A DNA stretch of 64,000 bases from Sporosarcina sp. ACRSL (GCF_022346605.1 NZ_JAKRNT010000004.1:267612-331611), one strand, 5' to 3'; shown: positions 35,385-44,639, numbered from the stretch's first letter. The notes: generated by a model not told the origin, from the sequence alone. A program made the numbers and translations.

Positions 35385-35891
35385 ATGGCAAATATAGCAC
35401 TTGCGGTAATTCTTATCATTTCAGTTGTAACGGATGTACGAAGTCGGAAGGTCTTGAATATTATAACACTACCAGCCATTTTAACGGGTTTCCTTTTTCA
35501 TGTGGTAACTTCAGGTCTTGACGGCTTTTTCTTTAGCGGTATCGGATTTTTGGTCGGTCTTGGCTTGCTGATCATTCCGTTTATAATGGGAGGAATCGGT
35601 GCTGGGGACGTAAAACTATTAGCAGCAATCGGCGCTTGGAAAGGCGCTGTATTTGTATTTTATGCAACCCTTTACGGAGCAGCTATTGGCGGACTCATTG
35701 CATTGTTCATTTTACTGAAAAGAAAAAGGCTCGGTTTCACGATTAAACATATTTTGTTTTCATTCAGGTTCCTTAAAAATCGAAAGGTTCTAGGGGATCT
35801 TGGTGAAACGGATGGAACTCTCTCAATTCCCTATGCCGTTCCGATTGCGGTCGGCGCATTGATTGCATTTTTGATGGAGGTTTACATATGA
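35385..35891 (+). CDS. tadV: Prepilin peptidase (A24, TadV/CpaA type)
   Basis: A 168-residue integral membrane aspartyl peptidase that cleaves Flp and TadE-like prepilins. The two catalytic Asp lie in VVTDVRSRKVLN and the GxGD motif GGIGAGDVKLLAAIG. About six hydrophobic helices are visible, with no N-methylation domain, as expected for TadV. The ATG at 35385 follows AAAGGAGAAATCC. Its 3' end overlaps tadE by ATGA-type coupling. Confidence 0.92.
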   Translation: MANIALAVILIISVVTDVRSRKVLNIITLPAILTGFLFHVVTSGLDGFFFSGIGFLVGLGLLIIPFIMGGIGAGDVKLLAAIGAWKGAVFVFYATLYGAAIGGLIALFILLKRKRLGFTIKHILFSFRFLKNRKVLGDLGETDGTLSIPYAVPIAVGALIAFLMEVYI

Positions 35892-36268
35892 AATCACAAC
35901 GAGGTCAGGCGTTGGTGGAAGCGGCATTCATAATACCAATTCTTTTGATTTTACTATTCGGCATTACCGACTTCGGTCGGGTTTTTCATGCTTATTTAAC
36001 ACTCGACCATGCAGGTAGAGAAGCTGCCAGAGTTGCGACGGTTGGAGCTGAGGATACTGAAATTGCTGCAAGGATAGAACAAGCGACGAGCAGCCTTAAT
36101 AAAGATAAAGTGACGCATACTATCTCGCCGTCAGGGAAATCAAATCGACCAAGCGGGAGCGAGGTCACAATTACATTGAAATATTCTATTGATCTGTTAA
36201 TGCCTCTTATTAGTCATCTGAGTGGACCCATTGAGCTGGAAAACAAAACTGTAATGAGGGTGGAGTGA
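35888..36268 (+). CDS. tadE: TadE-family pseudopilin
   Basis: A 126-residue protein with a short leader, the pseudopilin site in GQALVEAAFIIPILLILLFG and one hydrophobic helix, then GRVFHAYLTLDHAGREAARVA, the TadE-like signature. It is processed by the prepilin peptidase and assists Flp pilus assembly at the membrane. The start overlaps tadV and the stop overlaps the first TadG-like gene, so the genes are tightly coupled. Confidence 0.92.
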   Translation: MKSQRGQALVEAAFIIPILLILLFGITDFGRVFHAYLTLDHAGREAARVATVGAEDTEIAARIEQATSSLNKDKVTHTISPSGKSNRPSGSEVTITLKYSIDLLMPLISHLSGPIELENKTVMRVE

Positions 36269-37188
36269 TGAGAAAGATTAATCAGTCGTTGCTGTTTACC
36301 TTGAAAGATGAGCGCGGGGTAACGAAAATACTTGTCGCTCTTAGCATCGTCGTTTTGCTTGGCTTCACGGCCTTAGTCGTCGATGTCGGTGCCATCTACT
36401 TCGAAAAAAGCAGGCTACAAAAAGCATTAGATGCAGCAGTACTCGGAGGCGCACAGCATTTGAAGGTTAGCAAGGAGCAAGCGGAGGAAACGGCTATTGC
36501 ACTTGCTTTGGAAAATGGATTTAATGTTGTTAAAAACGACGTGACGACCGGGGAAGATTATATTGAAATTGAGAAAACCGTTCCTAAAGAATTGACCTTT
36601 GCGAGAGTGCTAGGTTTCAATGAAGCCGATATTCATGCGGTCGCTCGCGTGAAATTAGTACAGGGGTTAGTGAAGCGAAGCGGGGTCGCCCCAATTGGTT
36701 TACAGGATGATAACTTTGAAAAGAATGGGCCGTATGACTTGAACTTCAATCCAGGAGAAGCGAAAAAAGGAAACTTTGGCTTCCTTGGCATAGATGGTCC
36801 TGGTGGTTCGATCGTAGAAGAATCAATATTAAATGGAAGCAAGACTGAAGTGGAAGAAGGCATGGATGTTCCTACCGAGACAGGGCTAACATGGGGGAAT
36901 GTGAAGAAGGCAATAGAGGAACGGATAAAGCGAGATGCAACCAAAACGCATTGCAATTCTCCCGATACGGCAGATAATGAATGTAGCCGAGTTATCATTA
37001 TTCCATTGGTAGACTCATACGATAATTTGAGTGGAGGTGGCAAAGTGAAAATCGTCCGCTTTGCTGCATTTTGGATTGATTCCGTCCAAGGTCAGACAAT
37101 AAAAGGTCACTTCATTGATTACGTAACAAGCGGCACATTCGAGCCCGGAGGAGAGTCCAACATTTATGGTGTAAAACTTGTCAAATAA
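36268..37188 (+). CDS. TadG-like pilus assembly protein, copy 1
   Basis: About 306 residues. The N-terminal region DERGVTKILVALSIVVLLGF matches the Tad-like N-terminal domain, followed by DVGAIYFEKSRLQKALDAAV, which is shared with copy 2. The extracytoplasmic part has a conserved pair of Cys (THCNSP and NECSRV) and ends YVTSGTF...IYGVKL. Tandem paralogues at this position are unusual. The ATG at 36268 follows GAGGGTGGAG, overlapping the TadE stop; GTG 36265 is an alternative. It probably anchors the pilus machinery to the wall or forms a minor subunit. Confidence 0.85.
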   Translation: MRKINQSLLFTLKDERGVTKILVALSIVVLLGFTALVVDVGAIYFEKSRLQKALDAAVLGGAQHLKVSKEQAEETAIALALENGFNVVKNDVTTGEDYIEIEKTVPKELTFARVLGFNEADIHAVARVKLVQGLVKRSGVAPIGLQDDNFEKNGPYDLNFNPGEAKKGNFGFLGIDGPGGSIVEESILNGSKTEVEEGMDVPTETGLTWGNVKKAIEERIKRDATKTHCNSPDTADNECSRVIIIPLVDSYDNLSGGGKVKIVRFAAFWIDSVQGQTIKGHFIDYVTSGTFEPGGESNIYGVKLVK

Positions 37189-37262
37189 ACAAACCTACAG
37201 ATCTATCGCCCCTTATCAGTCTTCTGATTGGACCCCGGAAAAAAATCAATGAGGGTGGAACG

Positions 37263-38216
37263 ATGAGAAGTAAAATTAATGCGTTACTGTTTTCTTTAAA
37301 AGACGAAAGTGGAGTGGCGAAGATCCTTGTCGCACTCAGCATCATTGTCTTGCTTGGTTTCACTGCGTTGGTCATCGATGTAGGCGCGATTTACTTTGAA
37401 AAAAGTAGACTGCAAAAAGCATTGGACGCTGCTGTTCTTGGTGGAGCACATCGTTTGTTAGTATCTGAGGAAGAAGCAAAAACAACTGCGATTTCCCTTG
37501 CACTGAAGAATGGATATGATGTTGTCGATGATTCGAAAGAGATGAGCACAGGAAACTACTTTATTGAAATCGAAAAGAAAGTGAATAAGGAAATGACTTT
37601 CGCGAGGGTTTTAGGAGTAAATAGTACAGATATTAACGCCGTGGCTCGAGCAGAGCTGCTTTATTCGGCATTAGTGCAAAAGGGTGGAATTGTACCAATT
37701 GGTCTAGAGGATGGAAAGTACGACCTTTCACATGGAAATGAGTTTGCTTTAAACCTTGATAATGCAAATAAAATAAATGGTAACCATGGGTTCCTTTCAT
37801 TAGACGGAAGAGGAGAGGATAGTTGGGAAGATGCGGTGAAATATGGTAGTAAGTCTGTATTTGCAATCAAAGATCAGATTTATCCAGAACCGGGGAATTT
37901 GGGTGGGAATGTATATAATGCTTTCAACTATAGAATTAAACTTGATGAAAATAACCCAGATAAAACTTATTGCAATAATTTCGAGACTGCAGATAATTCC
38001 TGTAGCAGGGTAGTATTAGTGCCCATTGTAAGTGAGTTCCCCAACGGAAGGTCTGATAAAGTCGAAATCCGACATTTCGCGGCCTTTTGGCTCAGCGGAT
38101 TTGAAGGGAAGCATAACAACATAGTAAAAGGAGTTTTCATGAATTACGTCACAAGTGGCACTTTTGATGACAAGGGAACGAAGACCAATATCTACAGAGT
38201 AAAACTCACAAAATAA
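37263..38216 (+). CDS. TadG-like pilus assembly protein, copy 2
   Basis: A 317-residue paralogue of the preceding gene. The first 60 residues are nearly identical (VALSIIVLLGF, FEKSRLQKALDAAVLGGA). The middle has diverged, while the Cys pair (TYCNN and NSCSRV) and the end YVTSGTF...IYRVKLTK are kept. The two genes arose by tandem duplication. The start follows GAGGGTGGAACG, also a duplicate of the site before copy 1. Divergence of the exposed middle region would suit surface or ligand diversification; that is inference. Confidence 0.85.
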   Translation: MRSKINALLFSLKDESGVAKILVALSIIVLLGFTALVIDVGAIYFEKSRLQKALDAAVLGGAHRLLVSEEEAKTTAISLALKNGYDVVDDSKEMSTGNYFIEIEKKVNKEMTFARVLGVNSTDINAVARAELLYSALVQKGGIVPIGLEDGKYDLSHGNEFALNLDNANKINGNHGFLSLDGRGEDSWEDAVKYGSKSVFAIKDQIYPEPGNLGGNVYNAFNYRIKLDENNPDKTYCNNFETADNSCSRVVLVPIVSEFPNGRSDKVEIRHFAAFWLSGFEGKHNNIVKGVFMNYVTSGTFDDKGTKTNIYRVKLTK

Positions 38217-38243
38217 CAAAAAATATACAAAGCAGGTGAATGG

Positions 38244-38816
38244 TTGAACCCGAAGAAAGTCTGGTTAGTGGCAATCATATTTGGATTCCTAGCTGCTGGT
38301 ATGCTGTATGTCATTATTAAAAATTATGATGTCAGTAAAGAGAAAGCCCCAGTCGTTATTGAGGAGCCGGTCGTAGTGGAGCCTGAGGTACAGGAAGTTG
38401 AGGAGGAGCCGAAGAATGAGATGCTTCCGATACCGGAAGGCAAGCGGGCGATGACGATTGCAGTGACGGATGTGCAAGGAGTGGCGGGGTTTATTGAGCC
38501 TGGTGCACATGTAGATGTCGTCGCTATTCTTGCTGTGCCCGAAGAGCAGAAGGAGCTGCAGCATGATGCGGCAACACTTTTATTGCAAGACGTGAAGGTG
38601 TTGGCGATTGGTCACGCGGCGGATGATCCTGAAACGATGAAGCGTTATCAGATGGTGACAATTGAAGTAACGCCAGTCGAGGGGCTGACATTGAGCTTTG
38701 CGACAAAGTATGATCTTCATTTATTGTTGCGGGAAGAGGGGGATCATGCAATCGAGCCGGATCGAACGCATGTGCATGAAGATGATTTGCATGAAGGGGT
38801 GTTTAGACCAAGATGA
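38244..38816 (+). CDS. cpaB: CpaB/RcpC-type Flp pilus assembly protein
   Basis: A 190-residue protein with one N-terminal membrane helix (VWLVAIIFGFLAAGMLYVII), an acidic Val/Glu-rich linker (about 33-57) and a SAF-like domain: GKRAMTIAVTDVQGVAGFIEPGAHVDVVAIL. The latter is the CpaB signature. It is shorter than CpaB of Gram-negatives, consistent with the absence of an outer-membrane secretin. The start is TTG at 38244 after AGGTGAATGG. The stop overlaps tadZ by 4 bp. Confidence 0.85.
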   Translation: MNPKKVWLVAIIFGFLAAGMLYVIIKNYDVSKEKAPVVIEEPVVVEPEVQEVEEEPKNEMLPIPEGKRAMTIAVTDVQGVAGFIEPGAHVDVVAILAVPEEQKELQHDAATLLLQDVKVLAIGHAADDPETMKRYQMVTIEVTPVEGLTLSFATKYDLHLLLREEGDHAIEPDRTHVHEDDLHEGVFRPR

Positions 38817-39985
38817 GTACATTGATCTCCTTAACTGGAAATGGCGAATGGGCGTACAGGTTGGAAGAGATTGCAGCGGATAGTCATTTGGAGTTGGAAT
38901 GGATTGAGAATGAAACGAAGCTATTTGAGCATTTGACAGCTGTCGCGGGCAATTGTGTTGTCCTGTTGCCGAATATCAATTTTGTAGATGTGTACAGCAT
39001 ATGTTCAAAAATTTCTCAGTCATTTAGTACAACGCCAATTTTGTTCGTATTTGAATCCAAAGATGGATTCGACATGAAGCGCGCCATGCGGGCAGGCGCA
39101 GATGACGTCATTTTCCTCGATAACCATTCGTCAAAAATACAGGAAGATCTTCGCCATGCGATGAATAAAAGGGACGCCCTGCAACAGAAACAGCCTGCTA
39201 CTCAAAAAAATGCAAAGGTCATAACGGTTGCGAGCACTAAAGGCGGGGTCGGCAAAACGACCGTCGCAGTCAATTTGGCTGTCGCACTTGCTAAACAATC
39301 GAAACGGGTCGCCATCATTGACTTGGATTTACAGTTCGGAGATGTGTCCTTGTTTTTGGACGCGAGCCCAAGGCGGACAATCTATGATTGGGTAAAAGAG
39401 GATCAAGAGGGAAAACGGATCGAGGAATACTTAACACTTTCCAAACAGGGAATCTCAATATTAGCCGCCCCCCAGCGTCCAGAATTCGCTGAAGTCATTA
39501 CGGGAAATGATGTGAGGCGTGCAATTGCTGCATTGAAGCCGCGGTTTGATATCATCTTGATCGATGTGTCGAGTCATATGGGTGAAATCGGCATTGTGGC
39601 ACTCGAAAGTTCGGATGAAATTCTCGTCATGACATATATGGATCTCCCGACGTTGAAAAATACTAAATTACTTATAGAAACTTTGGTTTTATTGAAACTA
39701 GAAAATCGTGTAAGAGTGGTACTGAATCGTCAGTTCACGGTGAAAGGGCTGTCGATCAACACTGTTGAACAAGTTCTCGGATTGAAGCTGTTCGCAACAT
39801 TGCCTGCGAAGGAAAAGTTGATGACGACTGCTGCGAATGCTGGTGTACCGATTCGTGTTTCCCAACCTCGCTCCCGCATCGCGAAGAATTTCACGAACAT
39901 GGCCGACGTTTTTGTACGCACAGACGTGCGATCGTCCAAGAAGAATCCGGCTAACATTGTCACTCATGCAGGGGGGCATGCGTAA
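38813..39985 (+). CDS. tadZ: TadZ/CpaE-type ParA-like ATPase
   Basis: A 390-residue protein. An N-terminal receiver-like domain (about 1-125, with FDMKRAMRAGADDVIFLD) lacks clear phosphorylation residues. The C-terminal MinD/ParA ATPase has the deviant Walker A in VASTKGGVGKTTVAVNLAVA, DLDLQFGDVSLFLD and a degenerate Walker B in FDIILIDVSS. TadZ proteins place the pilus machine at the cell pole or membrane. Overlaps with cpaB (4 bp) and tadA (1 bp) indicate one transcript. Confidence 0.92.
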   Translation: MSTLISLTGNGEWAYRLEEIAADSHLELEWIENETKLFEHLTAVAGNCVVLLPNINFVDVYSICSKISQSFSTTPILFVFESKDGFDMKRAMRAGADDVIFLDNHSSKIQEDLRHAMNKRDALQQKQPATQKNAKVITVASTKGGVGKTTVAVNLAVALAKQSKRVAIIDLDLQFGDVSLFLDASPRRTIYDWVKEDQEGKRIEEYLTLSKQGISILAAPQRPEFAEVITGNDVRRAIAALKPRFDIILIDVSSHMGEIGIVALESSDEILVMTYMDLPTLKNTKLLIETLVLLKLENRVRVVLNRQFTVKGLSINTVEQVLGLKLFATLPAKEKLMTTAANAGVPIRVSQPRSRIAKNFTNMADVFVRTDVRSSKKNPANIVTHAGGHA

Positions 39986-41307
39986 TGTCATTGCTATCGC
40001 GGCTCGGTGGGAATCAACAGGAACCGGAAGCAAATCAGGCAAAGCGGCTACAACCGATTGAACCGACCAAGACGTCCAGCGATCTATGGATCCGGCTCCA
40101 CAATCATCTTGTGGATGAACTGAAAAAACCGGTACATCAAGGTGTTGAGTTGGAACCGCTCATTGAAGAACTGGCCGATGAATTTATTCTCGAAGAAGCG
40201 AATCAACTCTCCTACGAGGAAAAGAAACAGCTAAAGCATGACATCACGTATGAATTGACGGGTTATGGCCCGATATCGCCTCTGCTCGCGGATCCATCTA
40301 TCACTGAGGTAATGGTGAATGGACCGGATGCCGTCTATGTTGAAATTGGTGGCGTCATTGAGAAAGTGAATGTATCATTCCAAAATGACATGCATGTACT
40401 GCGTGTCATAGAGAAAATCGTTGCACCGCTCGGACGGCGGATCGATGAAAGTGTTCCGATGGTCGATGCCAGATTGCCCGACGGCTCGCGGGTGAACGCC
40501 ATCATTCCGCCACTTGCCTTGAATGGTCCGACGCTCACGGTCCGGAAGTTTTCCAAGGAGCCCTTTACAATTAATGATCTACTGCGCATGAATACGTTAA
40601 GTGAAGATATGGCTAACTTCTTGAAGGCGGCAGTGGAATCAAAGCTTAATATTTTCATCAGCGGCGGAACGGGGTCAGGAAAGACAAGTACATTGAACGT
40701 CTTATCCTCCTTCATTTCCACCAAAGAGAGGATTGTGACGATTGAGGATGCAGCGGAGCTAAGACTTTCCCAGGAACATATCGTTTCTTTGGAATCCCGT
40801 CCGCGGAACATTGAAGGGCAAGGCGAAATCACGATTCGCGATTTAGTCCGAAACTCCTTACGGATGCGCCCGGACCGCATCATTATCGGTGAGGTGCGGG
40901 GCGCGGAAACATTGGATATGTTGCAGGCGATGAACACGGGGCATGAAGGCAGCTTGGGGACAGGGCATGCGAATTCGCCAAGGGATCTATTGGCAAGACT
41001 TGAAACGATGGTGCTCATGGCGGGGTTCGACTTGCCAGTACGTGCAATCCGTGAACAGATTTCTGGAGCTTTGGATTTAATTGTCCAACAGGATCGGCTG
41101 AAGGATGGTTCTCGGAAAATAACGAAAATTACAGAAGTGCTTGGAATGGAAGGCGAGAATATCGTACTACAGGATATTTTCGTCTATCAAACGAGTAAAG
41201 ACGCATTTGGTAGAATCGTAGGAAAGTTTGCACCGACGGGCATCCGTCCTTACTGTTATGAAAAGATTGCTGTTTCCGGCAACCAGTACGAGTGGAAAGG
41301 AGTATAG
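39985..41307 (+). CDS. tadA: TadA/CpaF secretion ATPase
   Basis: A 440-residue type II/IV secretion ATPase. The N-terminal domain includes YGPISPLLADPSITEVMVNG. Walker A is FISGGTGSGKTSTLN, the Asp box VTIEDAAEL, Walker B RIIIGEVRGAE and the His box TGHEGSLGTGHANS. It powers extension and probably retraction of the Flp pilus. Its start overlaps the tadZ stop (ATGTC after TAATG), and tadB starts 2 bp downstream. Confidence 0.95.
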   Translation: MSLLSRLGGNQQEPEANQAKRLQPIEPTKTSSDLWIRLHNHLVDELKKPVHQGVELEPLIEELADEFILEEANQLSYEEKKQLKHDITYELTGYGPISPLLADPSITEVMVNGPDAVYVEIGGVIEKVNVSFQNDMHVLRVIEKIVAPLGRRIDESVPMVDARLPDGSRVNAIIPPLALNGPTLTVRKFSKEPFTINDLLRMNTLSEDMANFLKAAVESKLNIFISGGTGSGKTSTLNVLSSFISTKERIVTIEDAAELRLSQEHIVSLESRPRNIEGQGEITIRDLVRNSLRMRPDRIIIGEVRGAETLDMLQAMNTGHEGSLGTGHANSPRDLLARLETMVLMAGFDLPVRAIREQISGALDLIVQQDRLKDGSRKITKITEVLGMEGENIVLQDIFVYQTSKDAFGRIVGKFAPTGIRPYCYEKIAVSGNQYEWKGV

Positions 41308-41309
41308 GA

Positions 41310-42275
41310 ATGACGAAGCTCCTAATCCTTTCCTTGGTCGTATTCATTGTCGGCACGTTGCTTTTCCGTCTAGTCATTCATCTTGTCATGGAAAAAAGGA
41401 AGTTTGAAAGAAGGCTGAGAACTTATATTGAGTGGGAGGATGTGAAGAGAGGGGAGGAGCGGAAAGGGCAGAAAGAGAAGAGTAGCAAATCTCCGATTAA
41501 GAAGCTTGCGAAAGCGATTGAAGCAGCTCTCAACTTGTCTAAGAACGAAAAGCTTCTCCTCCAGTCTGGAGTAAATCTTTCGCTCGGAGAGTTGTTTATC
41601 GGCCGTGTGATCATTGTCATACTCGTTCTTATGATTGGCAATTACTATGAGATGAATTTTTTGATTGTTGCAATTATGGGTGTTATTGGTTTTTATCTTC
41701 CCATTTTTTACGTTAAGAGAAGAAGGAAAAAACGCCTCGAATTGGCGTCCTACCAACTGGGAGAGGCTTTAGGAGTCATTGCAAACGCCATGCGTGCTGG
41801 CTTCAGTTTCATGCAAGCGATGAAAATGGTCGCAGATGAGATCGAGGAACCGCTCGGTCCGGAGTTCTTGAAAACCCTTCAGGAAATCAACTTAGGTTTA
41901 TCATATGAAGACGCTTTTCAAAATCTGCTGGATAGGCTTCCAGAAAAAGAGCTCGAGATCGTCTTGAATACGTTGATTGTGCAGCGAAAAACGGGTGGAA
42001 ACATGGCGTATTTATTGGAGACGATGCAGAACATTATCTTCGACCGTGCACGTGTCAAAGGGGAAGTTAAGACATTGACTGCACAAGGAAAAATGTCTTC
42101 TGTCATCATAACAATTTTGCCACTTGCACTTGCTCTTTATATCAGGTTAGTGAATCCGGAGTACTTCCAGAAGCTGTTTTCCCATCCGGTCGGTTGGGTG
42201 ATGGTCATTTATGGATCGTTCAGCATCATCTTTGGTTGGTTGTGGATTAAAAAAATTGTCAATATCGAGGTGTAG
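41310..42275 (+). CDS. tadB: TadB inner-membrane platform protein
   Basis: About 321 residues. The type II secretion F domain is marked by EALGVIANAMRAGFSFMQAMKMVADE and EIVLNTLIVQRKTGGNMAYLLETMQ. Hydrophobic helices lie near the N-terminus, at about 95-130 and at the C-terminus. It pairs with TadC to form the membrane platform for TadA. The ATG at 41310 follows GGAAAGGAGTATAGGA; a start 18 bp further up lies inside tadA and was rejected. Confidence 0.92.
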   Translation: MTKLLILSLVVFIVGTLLFRLVIHLVMEKRKFERRLRTYIEWEDVKRGEERKGQKEKSSKSPIKKLAKAIEAALNLSKNEKLLLQSGVNLSLGELFIGRVIIVILVLMIGNYYEMNFLIVAIMGVIGFYLPIFYVKRRRKKRLELASYQLGEALGVIANAMRAGFSFMQAMKMVADEIEEPLGPEFLKTLQEINLGLSYEDAFQNLLDRLPEKELEIVLNTLIVQRKTGGNMAYLLETMQNIIFDRARVKGEVKTLTAQGKMSSVIITILPLALALYIRLVNPEYFQKLFSHPVGWVMVIYGSFSIIFGWLWIKKIVNIEV

Positions 42276-42278
42276 CAA

Positions 42279-43202
42279 GTGGCTTCCGTGTTATTCATCG
42301 TATTCGGGTCGTTGTTTTGCACGCTCATCATCGGAGCGATCCTCCTTCAACTGTTTAAGCAGGAAATTGTGATCTACAGGAGAGTTGTCGACTATTTCGA
42401 CATGGATGAAGTTGTGAATAAGGACGAGGGAGCTGAACGTAGAAAGGCTAAAAGTTGGGGTGCTTTGGAGAGTATTAATCGCGGACTGAAGATTGTGATC
42501 GAGAGGCGCACCAAGCCCGCGAAAAAGAAGGCACTTGAAGAGCGGCTACGTGAAGCCGGGTATCCTTTGGGGTTGACGCCAATCGATTTTCGGCTACTTC
42601 AATTTCTCGTCGGGGCGACCGTCTTTCTTGTCCATATCCTTGTGTTTATGCCTTTTCTTACTTTATTCCCCCTATTATTCTTTTCTACATCCATGGCTGT
42701 TCTCTACATGTATAACATGTCCTTTTATATAAGTAGGTTGATTACGAAGCGAAGGCTAGCCATCCAGAAGATGATGCCGGATTTCTTCGACACGGTCAAT
42801 CTGTCAATCGAGGCAGGAATGGGGCTCGATGCGTCGCTCATGAAAGTGTGCAAGCAAATGAAAGGCCCTTTATCCGATGAATTCCTCCAAACGCTCCGAG
42901 ATATGGAGCTCGGCAAATCGAGAAGAGAGGCCTTCGCCGATTTACGGAGCCGTGTACCTGTCCATCAATTCCAAAGCATCATTACATCCCTCATTCAAGC
43001 GGACATATTGGGCGTCGGCATGGCGAAGGCGTTGCGCTCATTAACGCAACGAATCCGCGAACAACGAACACAATTGGCCCGGGAACTAGCTATGAAAGCC
43101 CCTGTCAAAATGATCTTCCCCATGATGTTCTTCATCTTCCCAGCGATGTTCATCGTCATGTTAGGGCCGTTGGTCATTTATTTGTTGGAGTTTGTTTTCT
43201 GA
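42279..43202 (+). CDS. tadC: TadC inner-membrane platform protein
   Basis: A 307-residue partner of TadB with the same F domain: FDTVNLSIEAGMGLDASLMKV, MELGKSRREAFADLRSR and SLIQADILGVGMAKALRS. Four hydrophobic helices are visible. The start is GTG 42279 after GAGGTG. It is the last core gene of the tad operon; MITE copy D begins 25 bp after its stop and supplies a hairpin that may end the transcript. Confidence 0.92.
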   Translation: MASVLFIVFGSLFCTLIIGAILLQLFKQEIVIYRRVVDYFDMDEVVNKDEGAERRKAKSWGALESINRGLKIVIERRTKPAKKKALEERLREAGYPLGLTPIDFRLLQFLVGATVFLVHILVFMPFLTLFPLLFFSTSMAVLYMYNMSFYISRLITKRRLAIQKMMPDFFDTVNLSIEAGMGLDASLMKVCKQMKGPLSDEFLQTLRDMELGKSRREAFADLRSRVPVHQFQSIITSLIQADILGVGMAKALRSLTQRIREQRTQLARELAMKAPVKMIFPMMFFIFPAMFIVMLGPLVIYLLEFVF

Positions 43203-43510
43203 ATCTTTCGGGTGCAGAATCTATTGGGTGCCTGTGCAGCAAACTATTCAGTTTATTCACTGCAGTTGTATATTGCAAGGATGTGAAGTCAGTCATTTAG
43301 GCAAATGGCTGGCTTTTTGCTGTGTTTTTATGAACGGAAGTGAATTGTCATAAATGCCTCTTGCACAGGCACCGGTTTGAGTCTATGGTCCTTCTCTCGT
43401 TGTTTATGTCGAAAGAATTGTTTTGCCCGTTCTCCCAAGTTAGCTGAAACTGTATTGCGTTCTTCCCGTAGAATAAAGAGGATCTTTAAGAGAGAAGGAG
43501 TTTATTAAAA
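43203..43510. other. Intergenic region with MITE copy D
   Basis: The 308 bp hold MITE copy D (43227-43373). The remaining part before the lipoprotein has no clear promoter match beyond weak AT-rich boxes, and no gene. Confidence 0.6.
43227..43373. mobile_element. MITE-like element, complete copy D (147 bp)
   Basis: Perfect 12-bp ends GGTGCCTGTGCA (43227-43238) and TGCACAGGCACC (43362-43373). The inner blocks CTATTCAGTTTATTCACTGCA and GAATTGTCATAAATG match copy B. A central hairpin AGTCAGTCATTT...AAATGGCTGGCT followed by TTTTGCTGTGTTTTT can terminate the tad transcript. Confidence 0.88.
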
Positions 43511-44548
43511 ATGAGACAGCCATTAAAAATACTAATTACAGCTTTGTTCATAGCCCTCTTATTAGTCGGCTGCACGAAAGAGACGGATCAGGGGGAGGCC
43601 GAGGCGGCGAAAACACCTGATGAGGACGTCGTGACTTCCGAGGAGGAAAATGCAGAGGAAAGTGTGGAGGGGGAGACGGATGAGGAAGAAGAAATTGAAA
43701 TCATCAAACCTGCTGAGCATTTAGGAGGAATGGACATTGAGTTTTCCGGCACCGCGTCTATTGAAGGTGGGGAAATAAAAGTGGAAGGGCAGACGAATCT
43801 GCTTGAAGGGACAAAGTTATACATAGACATGAATTGGGTGGAAGGTGTGCTGATTGGCGGCAACCGGACGGCGATTGTTGAACGGGACGGGAGTTTTACG
43901 TACGAAACGAAGCTGCCTGACAAGGTGGATGGGTTGATTACGATGGAAGTGAAATTTGAGCCGGCGAGCCAGAATAAAGAGATCAAAGAGCATTACGGGG
44001 AATCCGGCGAGAATCTGGAAGGGCCTTTTATTCGCCAGTATGATTATAAGATGAAGGAAATTGTGTACCATAAAGCATCCGCGATTGTTGTACTGCCTCG
44101 AGAGGAAGGTTTGGTCGAGGTTGAAATTACTCCGCCCAATTGGAATAAGCCAGATGATTATGGATCCACAACGATTCGGATCGAGCCGACAAAAGTTGTG
44201 AAAGATGAGCAATATATTTACGTAGATGGTGAAAGTAATCTATTGGAAGGAACTAATTTGCGAGGCCGTGCCATTCTGCCGGGCTATATTACATCAGGTT
44301 TTATTGGTCATACGAATGTTAATCCTGATGGATCGTTCAGCATCATTTTTGAAAATCCGGAGACCGATTCACGTATTAAAAATCTAGACGAGTACGAGAT
44401 CACGATCGAAACGAATATGAGCAACACGCTCTTCGCTACAGCAGTTGAAAAGTATGGTGAGGATGGCGAGAAAATGACCGGCGACCTTGTTGAGGAAGAA
44501 GGCAACGGGAAGAAAGCTATCGTGCGGATCCAGGAGAGGAAGGAATAA
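43511..44548 (+). CDS. Lipoprotein with acidic linker and two repeated domains
   Basis: A 345-residue lipoprotein: signal peptide with lipobox LVGC (Cys 21), a strongly acidic linker (about 27-65), then two copies of a beta-rich domain of about 110-140 residues. Copy 1 has EGQTNLLEGTKL, RDGSF and EHYGESGENLEGP. Copy 2 has DGESNLLEGTNL, PDGSF and EKYGEDGEKMTGD. The family is not recognised. It probably sits on the outer membrane face reaching into the wall. The start follows GAAGGAG. It lies downstream of the tad genes but is separated from them by MITE D, so a pilus link is only positional. Confidence 0.8.
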   Translation: MRQPLKILITALFIALLLVGCTKETDQGEAEAAKTPDEDVVTSEEENAEESVEGETDEEEEIEIIKPAEHLGGMDIEFSGTASIEGGEIKVEGQTNLLEGTKLYIDMNWVEGVLIGGNRTAIVERDGSFTYETKLPDKVDGLITMEVKFEPASQNKEIKEHYGESGENLEGPFIRQYDYKMKEIVYHKASAIVVLPREEGLVEVEITPPNWNKPDDYGSTTIRIEPTKVVKDEQYIYVDGESNLLEGTNLRGRAILPGYITSGFIGHTNVNPDGSFSIIFENPETDSRIKNLDEYEITIETNMSNTLFATAVEKYGEDGEKMTGDLVEEEGNGKKAIVRIQERKE

Positions 44549-44639
44549 ACGCACTGCTCCGGATATTCGTACAATGCTGGCTATTTTCGAAGTTGAGAAC
44601 TAGTATTGATACTAAAGGCTGTTAAGTGGAGGTGTTTCC

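Noticed and set aside
39698..40042. 114-codon minus-strand frame across the tadZ-tadA junction
   Set aside because: Antisense to two well-supported genes; no independent evidence.
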